NCBI RefSeq assembly: GCF_002025705.1
Contig: NZ_CP018846.1
Coordinates: forward strand, 5,757,501 to 5,821,500
Direction of reading: 5' to 3'
DNA: 64,000 bases
Source of the DNA: Pseudomonas putida
GTDB taxonomy: Bacteria > Pseudomonadota > Gammaproteobacteria > Pseudomonadales > Pseudomonadaceae
Shown: positions 1-8,927 of the stretch, one piece after another
Layout: each line of letters starts with the position of its first letter
Numbering within the stretch: position 1 is the stretch's first letter
The notes under the pieces: model-generated
The model's input: only the letters and a program-made list of their open reading frames with translations
The model's database searches: none
Told to the model about the DNA's origin: nothing
Position numbers and translations under genes: made by a program

Positions 1-452
1 CGGGCCACTTCCGCATGACGCAGCCAGGCGGAAACCGTTGGCATCTTGGCCAATGACTGCGGGTTGAGCACCGCACGCATGGCGCCACAGTCCGAGTGAC
101 CGCAGATGATGATGTGATGCACCTTCAATGCCGATACGGCGTACTCGATGGCGCTGGACACGCCGCCGTTCATCTGGCCGTAAGGGGGTACCACGTTACC
201 GACGTTACGGGTCACGAAAAGGTCGCCCGGCGAGCTCTGGGTGATCAGCTCGGGGACGATGCGCGAGTCGGCACAGGTGATGAACATGGCGCGCGGGGTT
301 TGCGCGGTGGCGAGCTTCTTGAACAGCTCTTGCTGCTCGGGGAAGACGTCATGGTGAAAGCGCAGGAAGCCGTCGACGATGTGCTTCAGGGCGGCATCGG
401 CGCTCTCCGCGGGGGCTTGCGGAACGACCTTGGATGGGTCCTTGACGGGCAT
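1..452 (-). CDS. Beta-class carbonic anhydrase, C-terminus cut by window edge
   Basis: Interconverts CO2 and bicarbonate in the cytoplasm. The visible N-terminal ~150 residues carry the beta-class zinc site: a CADSR motif (first zinc Cys and the Asp-Arg dyad) and later HSDCGA (zinc His and Cys), with the conserved RNVGNVV segment between. I start at the ATG at 452-450 because AGAGGA lies just upstream; an ATG slightly further upstream is in another frame. The gene runs off the left edge. The 283 bp between it and the next gene show no ORF or terminator I trust. Family is certain; subtype is not resolved. Confidence 0.93.
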   Translation of the reverse strand, partial: MPVKDPSKVVPQAPAESADAALKHIVDGFLRFHHDVFPEQQELFKKLATAQTPRAMFITCADSRIVPELITQSSPGDLFVTRNVGNVVPPYGQMNGGVSSAIEYAVSALKVHHIIICGHSDCGAMRAVLNPQSLAKMPTVSAWLRHAEVA

Positions 453-735
453 GATTCATCCTCTTGACGGTGTGTAGGTAAATCCATTTTACCGGTGAAA
501 GATTCTGGCTATGCGCAGATTTAGATGACGCGCGGGAGCGATAGATCACAGTCTTCGTTGACAGGATTGCTACGCTAGCGGGGAAAACTTAACTGAAACT
601 TAATTCGGAGGCTCTAGAACGGGTGTTCCAGATCGAAAAGGCGGGAGCTGAATAATAGCAAAAAAGCATCAACTGCCAAGAGCCATTAGCACAATTATCA
701 CCTCGAATTAGCTGAGCTGGGGATGGCCACTGCCA

Positions 736-1794
736 TCAGAACAACGCCATCTGCCCACCCGGCGGGCAGAACGCCGAGCAGTCCAGGGGCTGCGCCTCAC
801 GGCCGGCAAAGTCCAGCCGCTTCATGGCCTTGGCAAAACGCTGCGCCAACAACTCGGCAAAGATCCCTTCGCCACGCATCCGCGCACCAAAGCGGCTGTC
901 ATACAACTCGCCGCCCCGGCTCTGGCGAATCAGGCTGAGCACATGGGCCGCGCGCTGCGGGTAATGGTCCTGCAGCCACTGCTCGAACAACGGCGCCACT
1001 TCCAACGGCAAACGCAGCATCATGTAGGCAGCACTCTGTGCGCCCGCTTCCTTGGCAGCCTCCAGCAAGTGCTCCAGCTCGCTGTCGTTGATCATCGGAA
1101 TCATCGGCGAGCACAAGACGCCTACCGGCACACCGGCCTCGCGCAGTACACGAATGGCCCGCAACCTGGCCTTGGGTGATGCCGCGCGGGGTTCGAGCAC
1201 CCGCTTGAGGTCGTCGTCCAGGGTCGTGAGGCTGATCATCACCCGTGCCAGACGTTGGCTGGCCATTTCGGCCAGCAGGTCGAGGTCGCGCAACACCAGC
1301 GCGCCCTTGGTGACGATGGTCACGGGGTGGCGAAAACGCAAAAGTACCTCCAGCAACCGTCGGGTCAGCTGTTGTTCACGCTCGATAGGCTGATAGGGGT
1401 CGGTGTTCGAGCCCAGGTTGATCGGTGCACAGACATAGCCCGGCTTGCTCAACTGCTGCGCAAGCACTTCGGCGGCATTGGTCTTGGCGATCAGCTTGGT
1501 CTCGAAATCCAGGCCAGGGGAAAGATCCCAATAGGCATGGGAAGGGCGGGCATAGCAGTAGATGCAGCCATGCTCGCAACCCCGGTAGGGATTGATCGAG
1601 CGGTCGAAGGGCAGGTCGGGGGAGGTATTGCGGCTGATGACCGATTTCGCCGTTTCGATCCGTACCTCGGTACCCTGAGTCTGCGGTACCTCTTGGTACC
1701 AACCGTCATCCTCCGCCACCGAATAGCTTGGCGCGAAGCGGTTGTGCGGATTTTGTGCCGTGCCACGGCCCTTTTGCGGTGCTGGAAAAATCAT
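736..1794 (-). CDS. PA0069-family radical SAM protein (spore photolyase-like fold), SOS-controlled
   Basis: A 352-residue radical SAM protein. The iron-sulfur motif C-x3-C-x2-C is at Cys73, Cys77 and Cys80 inside GCEHGCIYCYA, followed by the NLGSNTDPYQPIE segment typical of the SplB-like branch. This branch is named after Pseudomonas PA0069, whose substrate is unknown as far as I know. A perfect LexA operator lies 12 bp upstream of the start, so the gene is probably induced by DNA damage; I recall the P. aeruginosa ortholog as a LexA-regulon member. This fits a DNA-repair role, but that is inference. It is a single-gene unit downstream of an M3 peptidase. Confidence 0.9.
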   Translation of the reverse strand: MIFPAPQKGRGTAQNPHNRFAPSYSVAEDDGWYQEVPQTQGTEVRIETAKSVISRNTSPDLPFDRSINPYRGCEHGCIYCYARPSHAYWDLSPGLDFETKLIAKTNAAEVLAQQLSKPGYVCAPINLGSNTDPYQPIEREQQLTRRLLEVLLRFRHPVTIVTKGALVLRDLDLLAEMASQRLARVMISLTTLDDDLKRVLEPRAASPKARLRAIRVLREAGVPVGVLCSPMIPMINDSELEHLLEAAKEAGAQSAAYMMLRLPLEVAPLFEQWLQDHYPQRAAHVLSLIRQSRGGELYDSRFGARMRGEGIFAELLAQRFAKAMKRLDFAGREAQPLDCSAFCPPGGQMALF

Positions 1795-1806
1795 GGCTCG
1801 CCCCTA

Positions 1807-1826
1807 TACTGTATTCATATACAGTA
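1807..1826. promoter_or_regulatory. LexA operator (SOS box)
   Basis: TACTGTATTCATATACAGTA matches the CTGT-N8-ACAG LexA consensus with extended TA flanks. It is palindromic except at the centre. It lies 12 bp upstream of the radical SAM start, where it would overlap the promoter. The other flanking gene ends here (its stop is at 1868), so only the radical SAM gene can be the target. Confidence 0.92.
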
Positions 1827-1867
1827 CATTGTGCTTGATGTTCTTTACAGCACCTCCGGTCAGCGCT

Positions 1868-3862
1868 TCAGGTCAGCCCATGCCAGCGCAGATAAGCCTG
1901 TGAACGCGCTGGCCGCCCCAGAAACGCTTCAATTCCCTCGCTCAGCGGGCGCGTGGCCCCCGGTGCGAACAACGTCTGTTCAAACGCTTTGCCTGTTGCC
2001 CGATCCAGCAGGCCACTGGCCTCGAACCGGGTGAACAGATCCAATGCACGCACATCTGACCACAAATAGGCGTAATAGCCAGCATCGTAGCCAGTCACCA
2101 GGTGCTCGAACGCGTGGGCTGGGTGCTCGAACTCGGCCAGCGGCCAGTATCCGCATCGCTCCCGGGCATCGCTCAAACGCTGCTCCAGGCTCCTGCCATC
2201 ATTCGGTGTGGCATGCAGGTCGATGTCGAACAGGGCCAGGCTCAGGTGGCGGGCAATTTCCTCCACCCCCTGCTGGCGCAACCTGCGCAGGCAATCATCG
2301 GCCTGAGGCCGGGTGAGTCGGCGACCATCCTGCTGGTGCGCCGAGATCGACACCAGGTAATCCGCATCCCATACCCAGCGCTCGAAAAGCTTGCCGAACA
2401 GTTCGACGCCATCGGTGCCAAGCTCGGTGACATTGGACATGACATGATTGTTGGTGCGCACCAGCAGATGGTGCAGGGCATGGCCAAACTCATGGAACAG
2501 TTTGCGTAGCGACAGGTGGTCAAGCAGCGGCTGGCTACCATCCAGCGGCTGCGGTATATCGCAAAACACCACCACCGAGGCGGCCTGGTAGATACCTTCG
2601 GCATCGATACGGCGGTTACGGATATAGGTGGTGAACACCGCATCAGCCTGCTTGGCGGCGTGTTGCACGGCATCGAGGTACAGAAAACCGATGAGGGCAT
2701 TATCCTGCCAGACTTCGAACGTCTGCACGCTTTCAGCCCATGTAGCGAACTGCCTGGGCTGCAGCACCACATTGAACAATTGCAGCAGCAACTGCTGCAG
2801 CGCGGCGACCACCGTGTCCAGCGGGAAGTAAGCTCGCAGGGCCTCGGTGGAAAGCTCGGTTTGCGCCGACGCCTGCAGGAAAGCAACGTCCCAGGGCTGC
2901 ACATTCGCCAATCCCTGAATTGCGCCTTGGCGTTCCATAGCCGACCGCCATTGCCGCATTGCAGGCCGGACATGATCGGCCAGGTCATGCAACAAGTCGC
3001 GCACCTGGGCAACCGAACCCGCACTCTTGGCCTGCAGGCTTTGCTCCAGATGGCTGGCAAAACCGAGCAGATGGGCCTTTTCCTCTCGCAAGCGTGCCAG
3101 TTGCTGCAATAGCAGGCGGTTGTCCCGCAGCGGGTCGGTGCTGACACCGCGGCCGTGGTAAGCCCGATACACTCGCTCACGTAGCCCCCGGTTACCTGCG
3201 TGTATGAGCACAGCGTCGGTTGCCACGCTTTCGCAAGGGATCAACCAGCCCGCCTCACCCGTTTCACGTGCCCGTGCGGCCAGCTCATCGCGGATCCGCT
3301 GTGGAATGCCGCTCATCTCAGACTCATCGGCAACCAGCAACCCTGGCCGATCGATGTTGCTGAGGAACGCTGCGCTTGCAGAGGCCGTCTGTCTCTGAAT
3401 TTCCGCCAGACGCGCCTTACCGGCGCTGTCGAGTAGCACCCCGCTGGAGGCGAACTTGTTCAGGTGCCAGCGCAAGGTAGCGCGCTTCTGGGCATCCAGC
3501 TGCTTGCCGATCTCGCTATTGGCCAGGCTCTCATACAGGGCCTGCAGCCTTATATTGACGAATTTCTGATCGAACCGCGCCGAAGCCCTGGCATGGAAAT
3601 CGATAATGGCTTCGGCCCAGCCCTGATCCGTGCCAACCAACGGCAGGACGCCATACAGCACCGCCAGAAGCTGGGCATCCAGCCCATCCACGGCCAGCAC
3701 CAGGTCATCCCAGGTTGGCAATGCCTGCTGATCGGCGATGATGCGCTCGATACCTTGCTCGTGCTCAAGCAACACATGATCGAAGGCCTCGCCCATGTTC
3801 TGCAGCGTGATCGAGGTGTAATCGACGGGAATTGCGCTTTTTTGCAACAGAGGGTTGTCCAT
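1868..3862 (-). CDS. M3-family metallopeptidase, divergent oligopeptidase A paralog
   Basis: A 664-residue cytoplasmic zinc oligopeptidase related to PrlC/Dcp. HEFGH at residues 457-461 gives two zinc His and the catalytic Glu, and the TDGVEL segment around Glu487 gives the third ligand. It resembles the PrlC protein encoded at 4265-6316 in length and ends, but the VELPSQ block that follows the third ligand there reads VELFGK here, so specificity may differ. It lies 124 bp downstream of the zinc-ribbon gene on the same strand; that gap has a weak GC-rich inverted repeat. Upstream of the ATG only a weak AAGGCG is seen. Confidence 0.88.
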   Translation of the reverse strand: MDNPLLQKSAIPVDYTSITLQNMGEAFDHVLLEHEQGIERIIADQQALPTWDDLVLAVDGLDAQLLAVLYGVLPLVGTDQGWAEAIIDFHARASARFDQKFVNIRLQALYESLANSEIGKQLDAQKRATLRWHLNKFASSGVLLDSAGKARLAEIQRQTASASAAFLSNIDRPGLLVADESEMSGIPQRIRDELAARARETGEAGWLIPCESVATDAVLIHAGNRGLRERVYRAYHGRGVSTDPLRDNRLLLQQLARLREEKAHLLGFASHLEQSLQAKSAGSVAQVRDLLHDLADHVRPAMRQWRSAMERQGAIQGLANVQPWDVAFLQASAQTELSTEALRAYFPLDTVVAALQQLLLQLFNVVLQPRQFATWAESVQTFEVWQDNALIGFLYLDAVQHAAKQADAVFTTYIRNRRIDAEGIYQAASVVVFCDIPQPLDGSQPLLDHLSLRKLFHEFGHALHHLLVRTNNHVMSNVTELGTDGVELFGKLFERWVWDADYLVSISAHQQDGRRLTRPQADDCLRRLRQQGVEEIARHLSLALFDIDLHATPNDGRSLEQRLSDARERCGYWPLAEFEHPAHAFEHLVTGYDAGYYAYLWSDVRALDLFTRFEASGLLDRATGKAFEQTLFAPGATRPLSEGIEAFLGRPARSQAYLRWHGLT

Positions 3863-3986
3863 GAAGCATCGCCTTGCTCGAATTGAAGAGCAGGCGAGCT
3901 TGCATGGCCAACAGCAGAGGGGTGGCCTGACTATCTACCACCCGGGCATGCCCGCCCGAGCACGAGGCCCGGGCGGCACGACGGCT

Positions 3987-4268
3987 TCACTCAGCCGGTT
4001 TCTTCAGCTTGGGGTTAGGGAAGAACTGCACGGTCTGGACCTTGGCCGGCGCCGCCTTCGGCGCCAGCTGGTTGACCCGCGTGCCGAGCTCCTTGGGCAC
4101 AGACAGGCCCTGCTCGTTGAGAGTGTCGGTGAAACCGCAAGCCACACACTCACGGTGCGGCACGTCGTCTTCGCTCCACATCATCAGCTTGTCGGGCTCA
4201 CTGCACGCCGGGCACACCGCCCCGGCGATGAAGCGCTTCTTGGTCTTGTTCACGGCTACCTCGCTCAT
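3987..4268 (-). CDS. YheV-family zinc-ribbon protein
   Basis: A 93-residue basic protein. It has two Cys pairs, CPAC near residue 18 and CVAC near residue 37, forming a likely zinc ribbon, followed by a C-terminal tail rich in Lys and Pro. The start ATG overlaps the prlC stop as ATGA, so the two are translationally coupled; I recall the same prlC-yheV pairing in other gamma-proteobacteria. No function is known to me. A housekeeping nucleic-acid-binding or chaperone-like role is possible but unsupported. Confidence 0.85.
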   Translation of the reverse strand: MSEVAVNKTKKRFIAGAVCPACSEPDKLMMWSEDDVPHRECVACGFTDTLNEQGLSVPKELGTRVNQLAPKAAPAKVQTVQFFPNPKLKKPAE

Positions 4269-6316
4269 GCCGCAGCGCTCTCGGTGAGGCCACTGTGGCG
4301 CAGCAATGCATCGATGGAAGGCTCACGCCCACGGAAGTCCACGAACAGCTCCATCGGCTCGCGCGAACCGCCGCGGGCCAGGATCGCTTCACGGAACGCG
4401 CGGCCGGTCTCGGCATTCAGCACGCCTTCTTCTTCGAAGCGCGAGAAGGCGTCGGCCGAAAGCACTTCAGCCCACTTGTAGCTGTAGTAGCCTGCCGCAT
4501 AACCGCCAGCGAAGATGTGCGCGAAGCTGTTGGGGAAGCGGTTGTACGCCGGCGGACGCATCACCGAAACTTCGTCACGCACGCCTTCGAGCACCTGCAG
4601 CACGCTGCGGCCGTCGCCGTGGCTGGCGTGCAGCTCGAAGTCAAACAGCGAGAACTCCAGCTGACGCACCATCATCATGCCGGACTGGAAGTTCTTCGCC
4701 GCCAGCATCTTGTCCAGCAGGTCCTGGGGCAGGGCGGTACCGGTTTCGTAATGGCCGGAGATCAGCGCCAGGCCTTCCGGCTCCCAGCACCAGTTTTCCA
4801 TGAACTGGCTCGGCAGTTCGACCGCGTCCCAGGCCACACCGTTGATACCGGAAACACCGGCATGCTCGATACGGGTCAGCATGTGGTGCAGACCGTGGCC
4901 GAATTCGTGGAACAGGGTGGTGACTTCATCGTGGGTCAACAGCGCAGGCTTGCCAGGCGCAGCCGGGGTGAAGTTGCACACCAGGTTGGCGACCGGGCTC
5001 TGCAGCTCGCCGCCAGCCGTACGGCGGCGGTCACGGGCGCCGTCCATCCAGGCTCCGCCACGCTTGTTGGCGCGGGCGTAGAGGTCGAAGAAGAAGCGGC
5101 CGACGTGCTGGCCGTTTTCCTTGATCTCGAACAGGCGCACGTCCGGGTGCCAGCTGTCGAAGCCTTTGAGTTCGGCGATCTCGATGCCGTACAGGCGCTG
5201 CACGATGCTGAACAGGCCGCCGAGCACCTTGTCGATCGGGAAGTAGGCGCGCAGGGTTTCCTGCGACACGCTGTAGCGCTGCTCGCGCAGCTTCTCGCCG
5301 AAGTAGCCGGCGTCCCAGCTGGCCAGCTCGGGGGTACCCTGCTCGGCGGCGTAAGCCTTGAGCTGCTCCAGGTCCTGGGCGGCGAATGGCTTGGAACGCT
5401 TGGCCAGGTCACGCAGGAAGCTCAGCACCTGGTCGCTGGACTCGGCCATCTTGGTGGCCAGGCTCAGTTCGGCGTAGTTCGGATAACCCAGCAATTGCGC
5501 CAGCTCCTGGCGCAGGTCGAGGATCTGCTGCATGACCGGGCCGTTGTCGAACTGGCCGGCATTCGGGCCCTGGTCCGAGGCACGGGTGCAGTAGGCGGCG
5601 TACAGCTCTTCGCGCAGGGCGCGGTCGCTGGCGTAAGTCATCACCGCATAGTAGCTGGGGAACTCCAGGGTGATCAGCCAACCATCGAGGCCCTTGGCCT
5701 GCGCGGCGGCGGCCATCTGCGCCTTGGCCGAATCGGTCAGGCCAGCCAGCGCGGCCTCGTCAGTGACGTGCTTGGTCCACGCCTGGGTGGCGTCGAGCAG
5801 CTGATTGGAGAAGCGGCTGCCCAGCTCGCTGAGCTTGCTCTGCACTTCGGCATAACGCTGCTGCTGGTCGGCCGGCAGGTCGATGCCCGACAGGCGGAAG
5901 TCCCGCAGGGCGTGGTCGAGAATAGTCTTCTGCGCCACATCGAAACCCGCGGCTTCCGGGCTGCTTACCAGTGCCTGATAGGCTTCGAACAGCGCACGGT
6001 TCTGGCCCAGTTCGGTAGAGTAGGCACTCAGCGCTGGCAGGCAAGACTCATAAGCCTCGCGCAGCTCCTGGCTGTTGCACACTGCATTGAGGTGGCTGAC
6101 CGGGCTCCAGGCGGCACCCAGGCGGTCGTTCAGTTCGTCCATGGCCAGCACCAGGCCGGCCCAGGTAGGGTTGCTGCCCTGCTGTTCGAGGATCTCGGCA
6201 ATGGCTTTACGGTTGTCGGCCAGGATCGCTTCGATCGCCGGCAACACGTGTTCGGCACGGATTTGCGAGAAGGGCGGCAGATCGTAGGACTGCAGAAGCG
6301 GGTTGTTCGCACTCAC
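4265..6316 (-). CDS. prlC: Oligopeptidase A (M3 family)
   Basis: A 683-residue cytoplasmic zinc endopeptidase that degrades short peptides, including cleaved signal peptides, downstream of ATP-dependent proteases. HEFGH is at residues 470-474 and the third zinc ligand lies in the DAVELPSQFMENW block. I use the GTG at 6316, which begins SANNPLLQ and has AAGG upstream; an in-frame ATG at 6352 would add 12 residues lacking family similarity. Length matches E. coli PrlC (about 680). The divergent gamma-carbonic anhydrase gene starts about 100 bp away, so promoters for both probably share this gap. yheV overlaps its stop. Confidence 0.95.
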   Translation of the reverse strand: MSANNPLLQSYDLPPFSQIRAEHVLPAIEAILADNRKAIAEILEQQGSNPTWAGLVLAMDELNDRLGAAWSPVSHLNAVCNSQELREAYESCLPALSAYSTELGQNRALFEAYQALVSSPEAAGFDVAQKTILDHALRDFRLSGIDLPADQQQRYAEVQSKLSELGSRFSNQLLDATQAWTKHVTDEAALAGLTDSAKAQMAAAAQAKGLDGWLITLEFPSYYAVMTYASDRALREELYAAYCTRASDQGPNAGQFDNGPVMQQILDLRQELAQLLGYPNYAELSLATKMAESSDQVLSFLRDLAKRSKPFAAQDLEQLKAYAAEQGTPELASWDAGYFGEKLREQRYSVSQETLRAYFPIDKVLGGLFSIVQRLYGIEIAELKGFDSWHPDVRLFEIKENGQHVGRFFFDLYARANKRGGAWMDGARDRRRTAGGELQSPVANLVCNFTPAAPGKPALLTHDEVTTLFHEFGHGLHHMLTRIEHAGVSGINGVAWDAVELPSQFMENWCWEPEGLALISGHYETGTALPQDLLDKMLAAKNFQSGMMMVRQLEFSLFDFELHASHGDGRSVLQVLEGVRDEVSVMRPPAYNRFPNSFAHIFAGGYAAGYYSYKWAEVLSADAFSRFEEEGVLNAETGRAFREAILARGGSREPMELFVDFRGREPSIDALLRHSGLTESAAA

Positions 6317-6418
6317 GGTTCGGATACCTTGGCAGGAGAAACACTGCCCCATCTTAATTACAATCGACGCCGACCGCAGCAGGCAGCCTGCCTATCGGCA
6401 CAGATGAGAGACGCTATC

Positions 6419-6967
6419 ATGGCCATCCGCAGCTTCCAGCAACACACTCCGAAAGTGGGACTCAGGGCTTTTGTCGACCGTTCGGCGGTGGTCCTGGGTG
6501 ATGTGGAAATCGGTGAAGACAGCTCTATCTGGCCGCTGACGGTGGTCCGCGGCGACATGCACCGCATCCGCATTGGCGCACGCACCAGTGTGCAGGACGG
6601 CAGCGTGCTGCACATCACCCACGCAGGCCCCTTCAACCCCGACGGTTTTCCGCTGATCATCGGTGACGAGGTGACCATCGGCCACAAGGTCATGCTGCAT
6701 GGCTGCACCCTGGGCAACCGCATCCTGGTCGGCATGGGCAGCACCATCATGGATGGCGCCATTGTCGAAGACGAAGTCATCATCGGCGCCGGCAGCCTGG
6801 TGCCGCCCGGCAAACGCCTGGTCAGTGGCTACCTGTACATGGGCAGCCCGGTTAAACAAGTCCGGCTGCTCAACGACCAGGAGCACGCCTTCTTCCCTTA
6901 CAGCGCCGGCAACTACGTCAAGCTCAAGGACCAGCACCTGGCCGAAGGCTACGACCAACCGGAATGA
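6419..6967 (+). CDS. Gamma-carbonic anhydrase-like hexapeptide-repeat protein (YrdA family)
   Basis: A 182-residue left-handed beta-helix protein of hexapeptide repeats. His residues at the usual zinc positions are present (LHITH around 64-68, GHKVMLHGC around 89-95). The family includes Cam-type carbonic anhydrases, but many bacterial members lack shown activity, so the enzyme call is tentative. I start at the ATG at 6419 with GAGAGACG upstream; an in-frame ATG at 6404 is possible. The reading frame stays open far upstream antisense to prlC, which is not coding. The stop overlaps the next gene by 4 bp. Confidence 0.9.
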   Translation: MAIRSFQQHTPKVGLRAFVDRSAVVLGDVEIGEDSSIWPLTVVRGDMHRIRIGARTSVQDGSVLHITHAGPFNPDGFPLIIGDEVTIGHKVMLHGCTLGNRILVGMGSTIMDGAIVEDEVIIGAGSLVPPGKRLVSGYLYMGSPVKQVRLLNDQEHAFFPYSAGNYVKLKDQHLAEGYDQPE

Positions 6968-7638
6968 ACCCGACTACCGAGACGCACATGCACCAGCAGA
7001 ATATTCTCTTCGACCTCGACGGCACCTTGACCGACCCACGTCTGGGCATCACCCGTTCGATCCAGTACGCCCTGGCCAAGCTGGGCATCGATGAGCCCGA
7101 CCTGACCCGCCTCGAACACTTCATCGGCCCGCCTCTGCTGCAGGCTTTCATGCAGTTCTACAGCTTCGATGAAGCCAAGGCGTGGGAAGCGGTGAACTTC
7201 TACCGGGAACGTTTCCGAGTCACCGGGCTTTATGAAAACCTGGTGTTCGAGGGTGTGCCCGAGCTGCTCGAAGCACTGAATGGCCAAGGCCGGACGCTGT
7301 ACATCGCCACCTCCAAACCCTGGGAATTCGCCCGTGAAATTGCCCGGCACTTTGCTTTCGACCACCACTTCAAGGTGATCTACGGTAGCGAACTGGACGG
7401 CACACGGACCAACAAGGTCGAGCTGATCCGCCACTTACTGGACGAAGAAGGGCTTGATCCGGCGCAGACGCTGATGATCGGCGACCGCAAGCATGACCTG
7501 ATCGGCGCCCGCAGCAATGGCTTGCAGGCGGTGGCGGTGGGGTACGGGTTTGGCAGCCAGGAAGAGCTGATGGCCGAGGCGCCGGCCTTCCACTTCGCGA
7601 CCGTGGCCGATATGCATCAGGCTTTCATCCAGGGCTGA
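6964..7638 (+). CDS. HAD-family phosphatase, Gph-like
   Basis: A 224-residue HAD hydrolase of the phosphoglycolate-phosphatase-like subgroup. The DLDGT motif (nucleophile Asp17, acid Asp19), a helical cap with FIGPPLLQAF, a STSKPW-like motif II and the GDRKHD motif IV are all visible. The ATG at 6964 overlaps the upstream stop as ATGA and fits translational coupling; the ATG at 6988, just before the DLDG motif, is an equally credible start. The substrate cannot be read from the sequence. It ends before a REP cluster. Confidence 0.9.
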   Translation: MNPTTETHMHQQNILFDLDGTLTDPRLGITRSIQYALAKLGIDEPDLTRLEHFIGPPLLQAFMQFYSFDEAKAWEAVNFYRERFRVTGLYENLVFEGVPELLEALNGQGRTLYIATSKPWEFAREIARHFAFDHHFKVIYGSELDGTRTNKVELIRHLLDEEGLDPAQTLMIGDRKHDLIGARSNGLQAVAVGYGFGSQEELMAEAPAFHFATVADMHQAFIQG

Positions 7639-7650
7639 AGGCCATGGAGC

Positions 7651-7765
7651 TGCTGCGCAGCCCTTTCGCGACAAAAGGCCGCTCCTACAAGGGATTGCGT
7701 GCTTCTGTAGGAGCGGCCTTGCCGGGGCGCCGGACCGGTCGGAAAGGGCCGCAGAGCGGCCCCAA
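7651..7765. repeat. REP cluster 1 (GGCCGCTCCTACA type)
   Basis: Inverted copies of AGGCCGCTCCTACA / TGTAGGAGCGGCCTT with GC-rich extensions, ending in a GGGCCGC-AGA-GCGGCCC hairpin. The same unit recurs near 16.9, 23.5, 30.1 and 36.3 kb. It lies between convergent genes and may also end transcription. Confidence 0.88.
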
Positions 7766-7777
7766 AATCTCAAAGAC

Positions 7778-8860
7778 TCACATCAACCGCCGCAACGCGG
7801 CTTTCCTTTCCTCGATCGGCAACCGCCCCAAAGCCTCGACCCGCTCGTAAAACACCCCCCAATCTCCGTTTACCTCCCGGAACAAGGCCGCAAACGCCGG
7901 TACCCACTGGTCATAAAGCCCGAACGGCAACAGCTTGGCATTGCTCAACGGCGCATAGATCCAGGCGTCATAGCGCTTGTCACCGTTCCACTGGCTGTCC
8001 CGCACCTGCTTGTACTCCGCCCGCAAACGCTCGAACTCCGCCTGCTTGGCCACCCGCTTGTGGGCATCGTCCTGCGGCCCGGCATAGATCGCCTGCAACC
8101 GCTCGCGGCTGGCCAGCACCAAGCGGGTGAACTGGTCGCTCTGCTGCAACTGATTTGCACTGATCGGCGCAAGCCCACGCGCTGCACGCCATTGCCGGGT
8201 GCCCTCCTGCTCGACGAAGGTGGCAAACGACTCGTTGAACTCGGTGTCGTCCTGCACATAAAAGCGCTGATGAGCCAGCTCATGGAAGATCAGCGTGGCC
8301 AGCCGCTCATCCCCCCAGCCGACCATCGACGACAGGATCGGGTCATCGAACCAGCCCAGCGTCGAGTAGGCCTCGACACCGCTCACGTACACGTCCAGGC
8401 CTTGCTGGCGCATCAACGCCGCCGCCCCCCGCGCAGCGCCCTGGCGGTAATAGCCCCGGTAGGCGACGCAGCCTGCGACAGGGAAGCAGTGAGTTACCGG
8501 CTGCAGCGACAACTCAGGTGTGGCGAACACGTTCCACACCACATAGGGGCGTTGCAGGTCGGCGTAGAGCCGGTAGCTGCGATTATCAGGCAGCTTCAGC
8601 TGTTCGCTGGCAAACACCCGTGCTTTTTCTGCATGCACGAGGCGATCACGCAAGCGCGGGCTGCTGGCCGGGTCGGCGATCACCCGGTCCACAGGCTGGC
8701 GCGCCCGCAGCAACTGCCATTGCCCCTCGGCCAACTGGCCGTAATACCCGATGGTGCTGCAACCGTTCAGCAGAAAGGCACCCAGCAGCGGAACCAAACG
8801 CCTGAAAAGGCGGTCGAGTGGCCCAGGGCCTGAGCGCTTGAAAAGAACAAAGAGATCCAT
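7778..8860 (-). CDS. Predicted aminopeptidase lipoprotein (COG4324-like)
   Basis: A 360-residue predicted zinc peptidase at the membrane. The N-terminus has a hydrophobic stretch ending in LLNGC, a lipobox with Cys34. HELAH at 193-197 is the HExxH zinc motif, and EFNESFATFVEQEG about 10 residues later supplies candidate third ligands. This arrangement matches the predicted aminopeptidase family COG4324; the substrate is unknown. The ATG at 8860 lacks a good ribosome site, so the true start could be a later TTG closer to the signal peptide. It is divergent from two lipoprotein genes. Confidence 0.85.
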   Translation of the reverse strand: MDLFVLFKRSGPGPLDRLFRRLVPLLGAFLLNGCSTIGYYGQLAEGQWQLLRARQPVDRVIADPASSPRLRDRLVHAEKARVFASEQLKLPDNRSYRLYADLQRPYVVWNVFATPELSLQPVTHCFPVAGCVAYRGYYRQGAARGAAALMRQQGLDVYVSGVEAYSTLGWFDDPILSSMVGWGDERLATLIFHELAHQRFYVQDDTEFNESFATFVEQEGTRQWRAARGLAPISANQLQQSDQFTRLVLASRERLQAIYAGPQDDAHKRVAKQAEFERLRAEYKQVRDSQWNGDKRYDAWIYAPLSNAKLLPFGLYDQWVPAFAALFREVNGDWGVFYERVEALGRLPIEERKAALRRLM

Positions 8861-8927
8861 CTGGGGCTATCCAACTCGCTCAAGGCCTATGCGCTCCAAG
8901 ACTATCTCGCCAAGGGGGAGTTTCGCC

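Noticed and set aside
4295..6418. Very long open frame antisense to prlC, continuous with the gamma-carbonic anhydrase frame
   Set aside because: It lies opposite a clear M3 peptidase; GC-rich codon bias leaves the antisense frame open. The translated part is Ala/Gly/Gln/Leu/Val-rich with no family motif, and the real gene starts at 6419.
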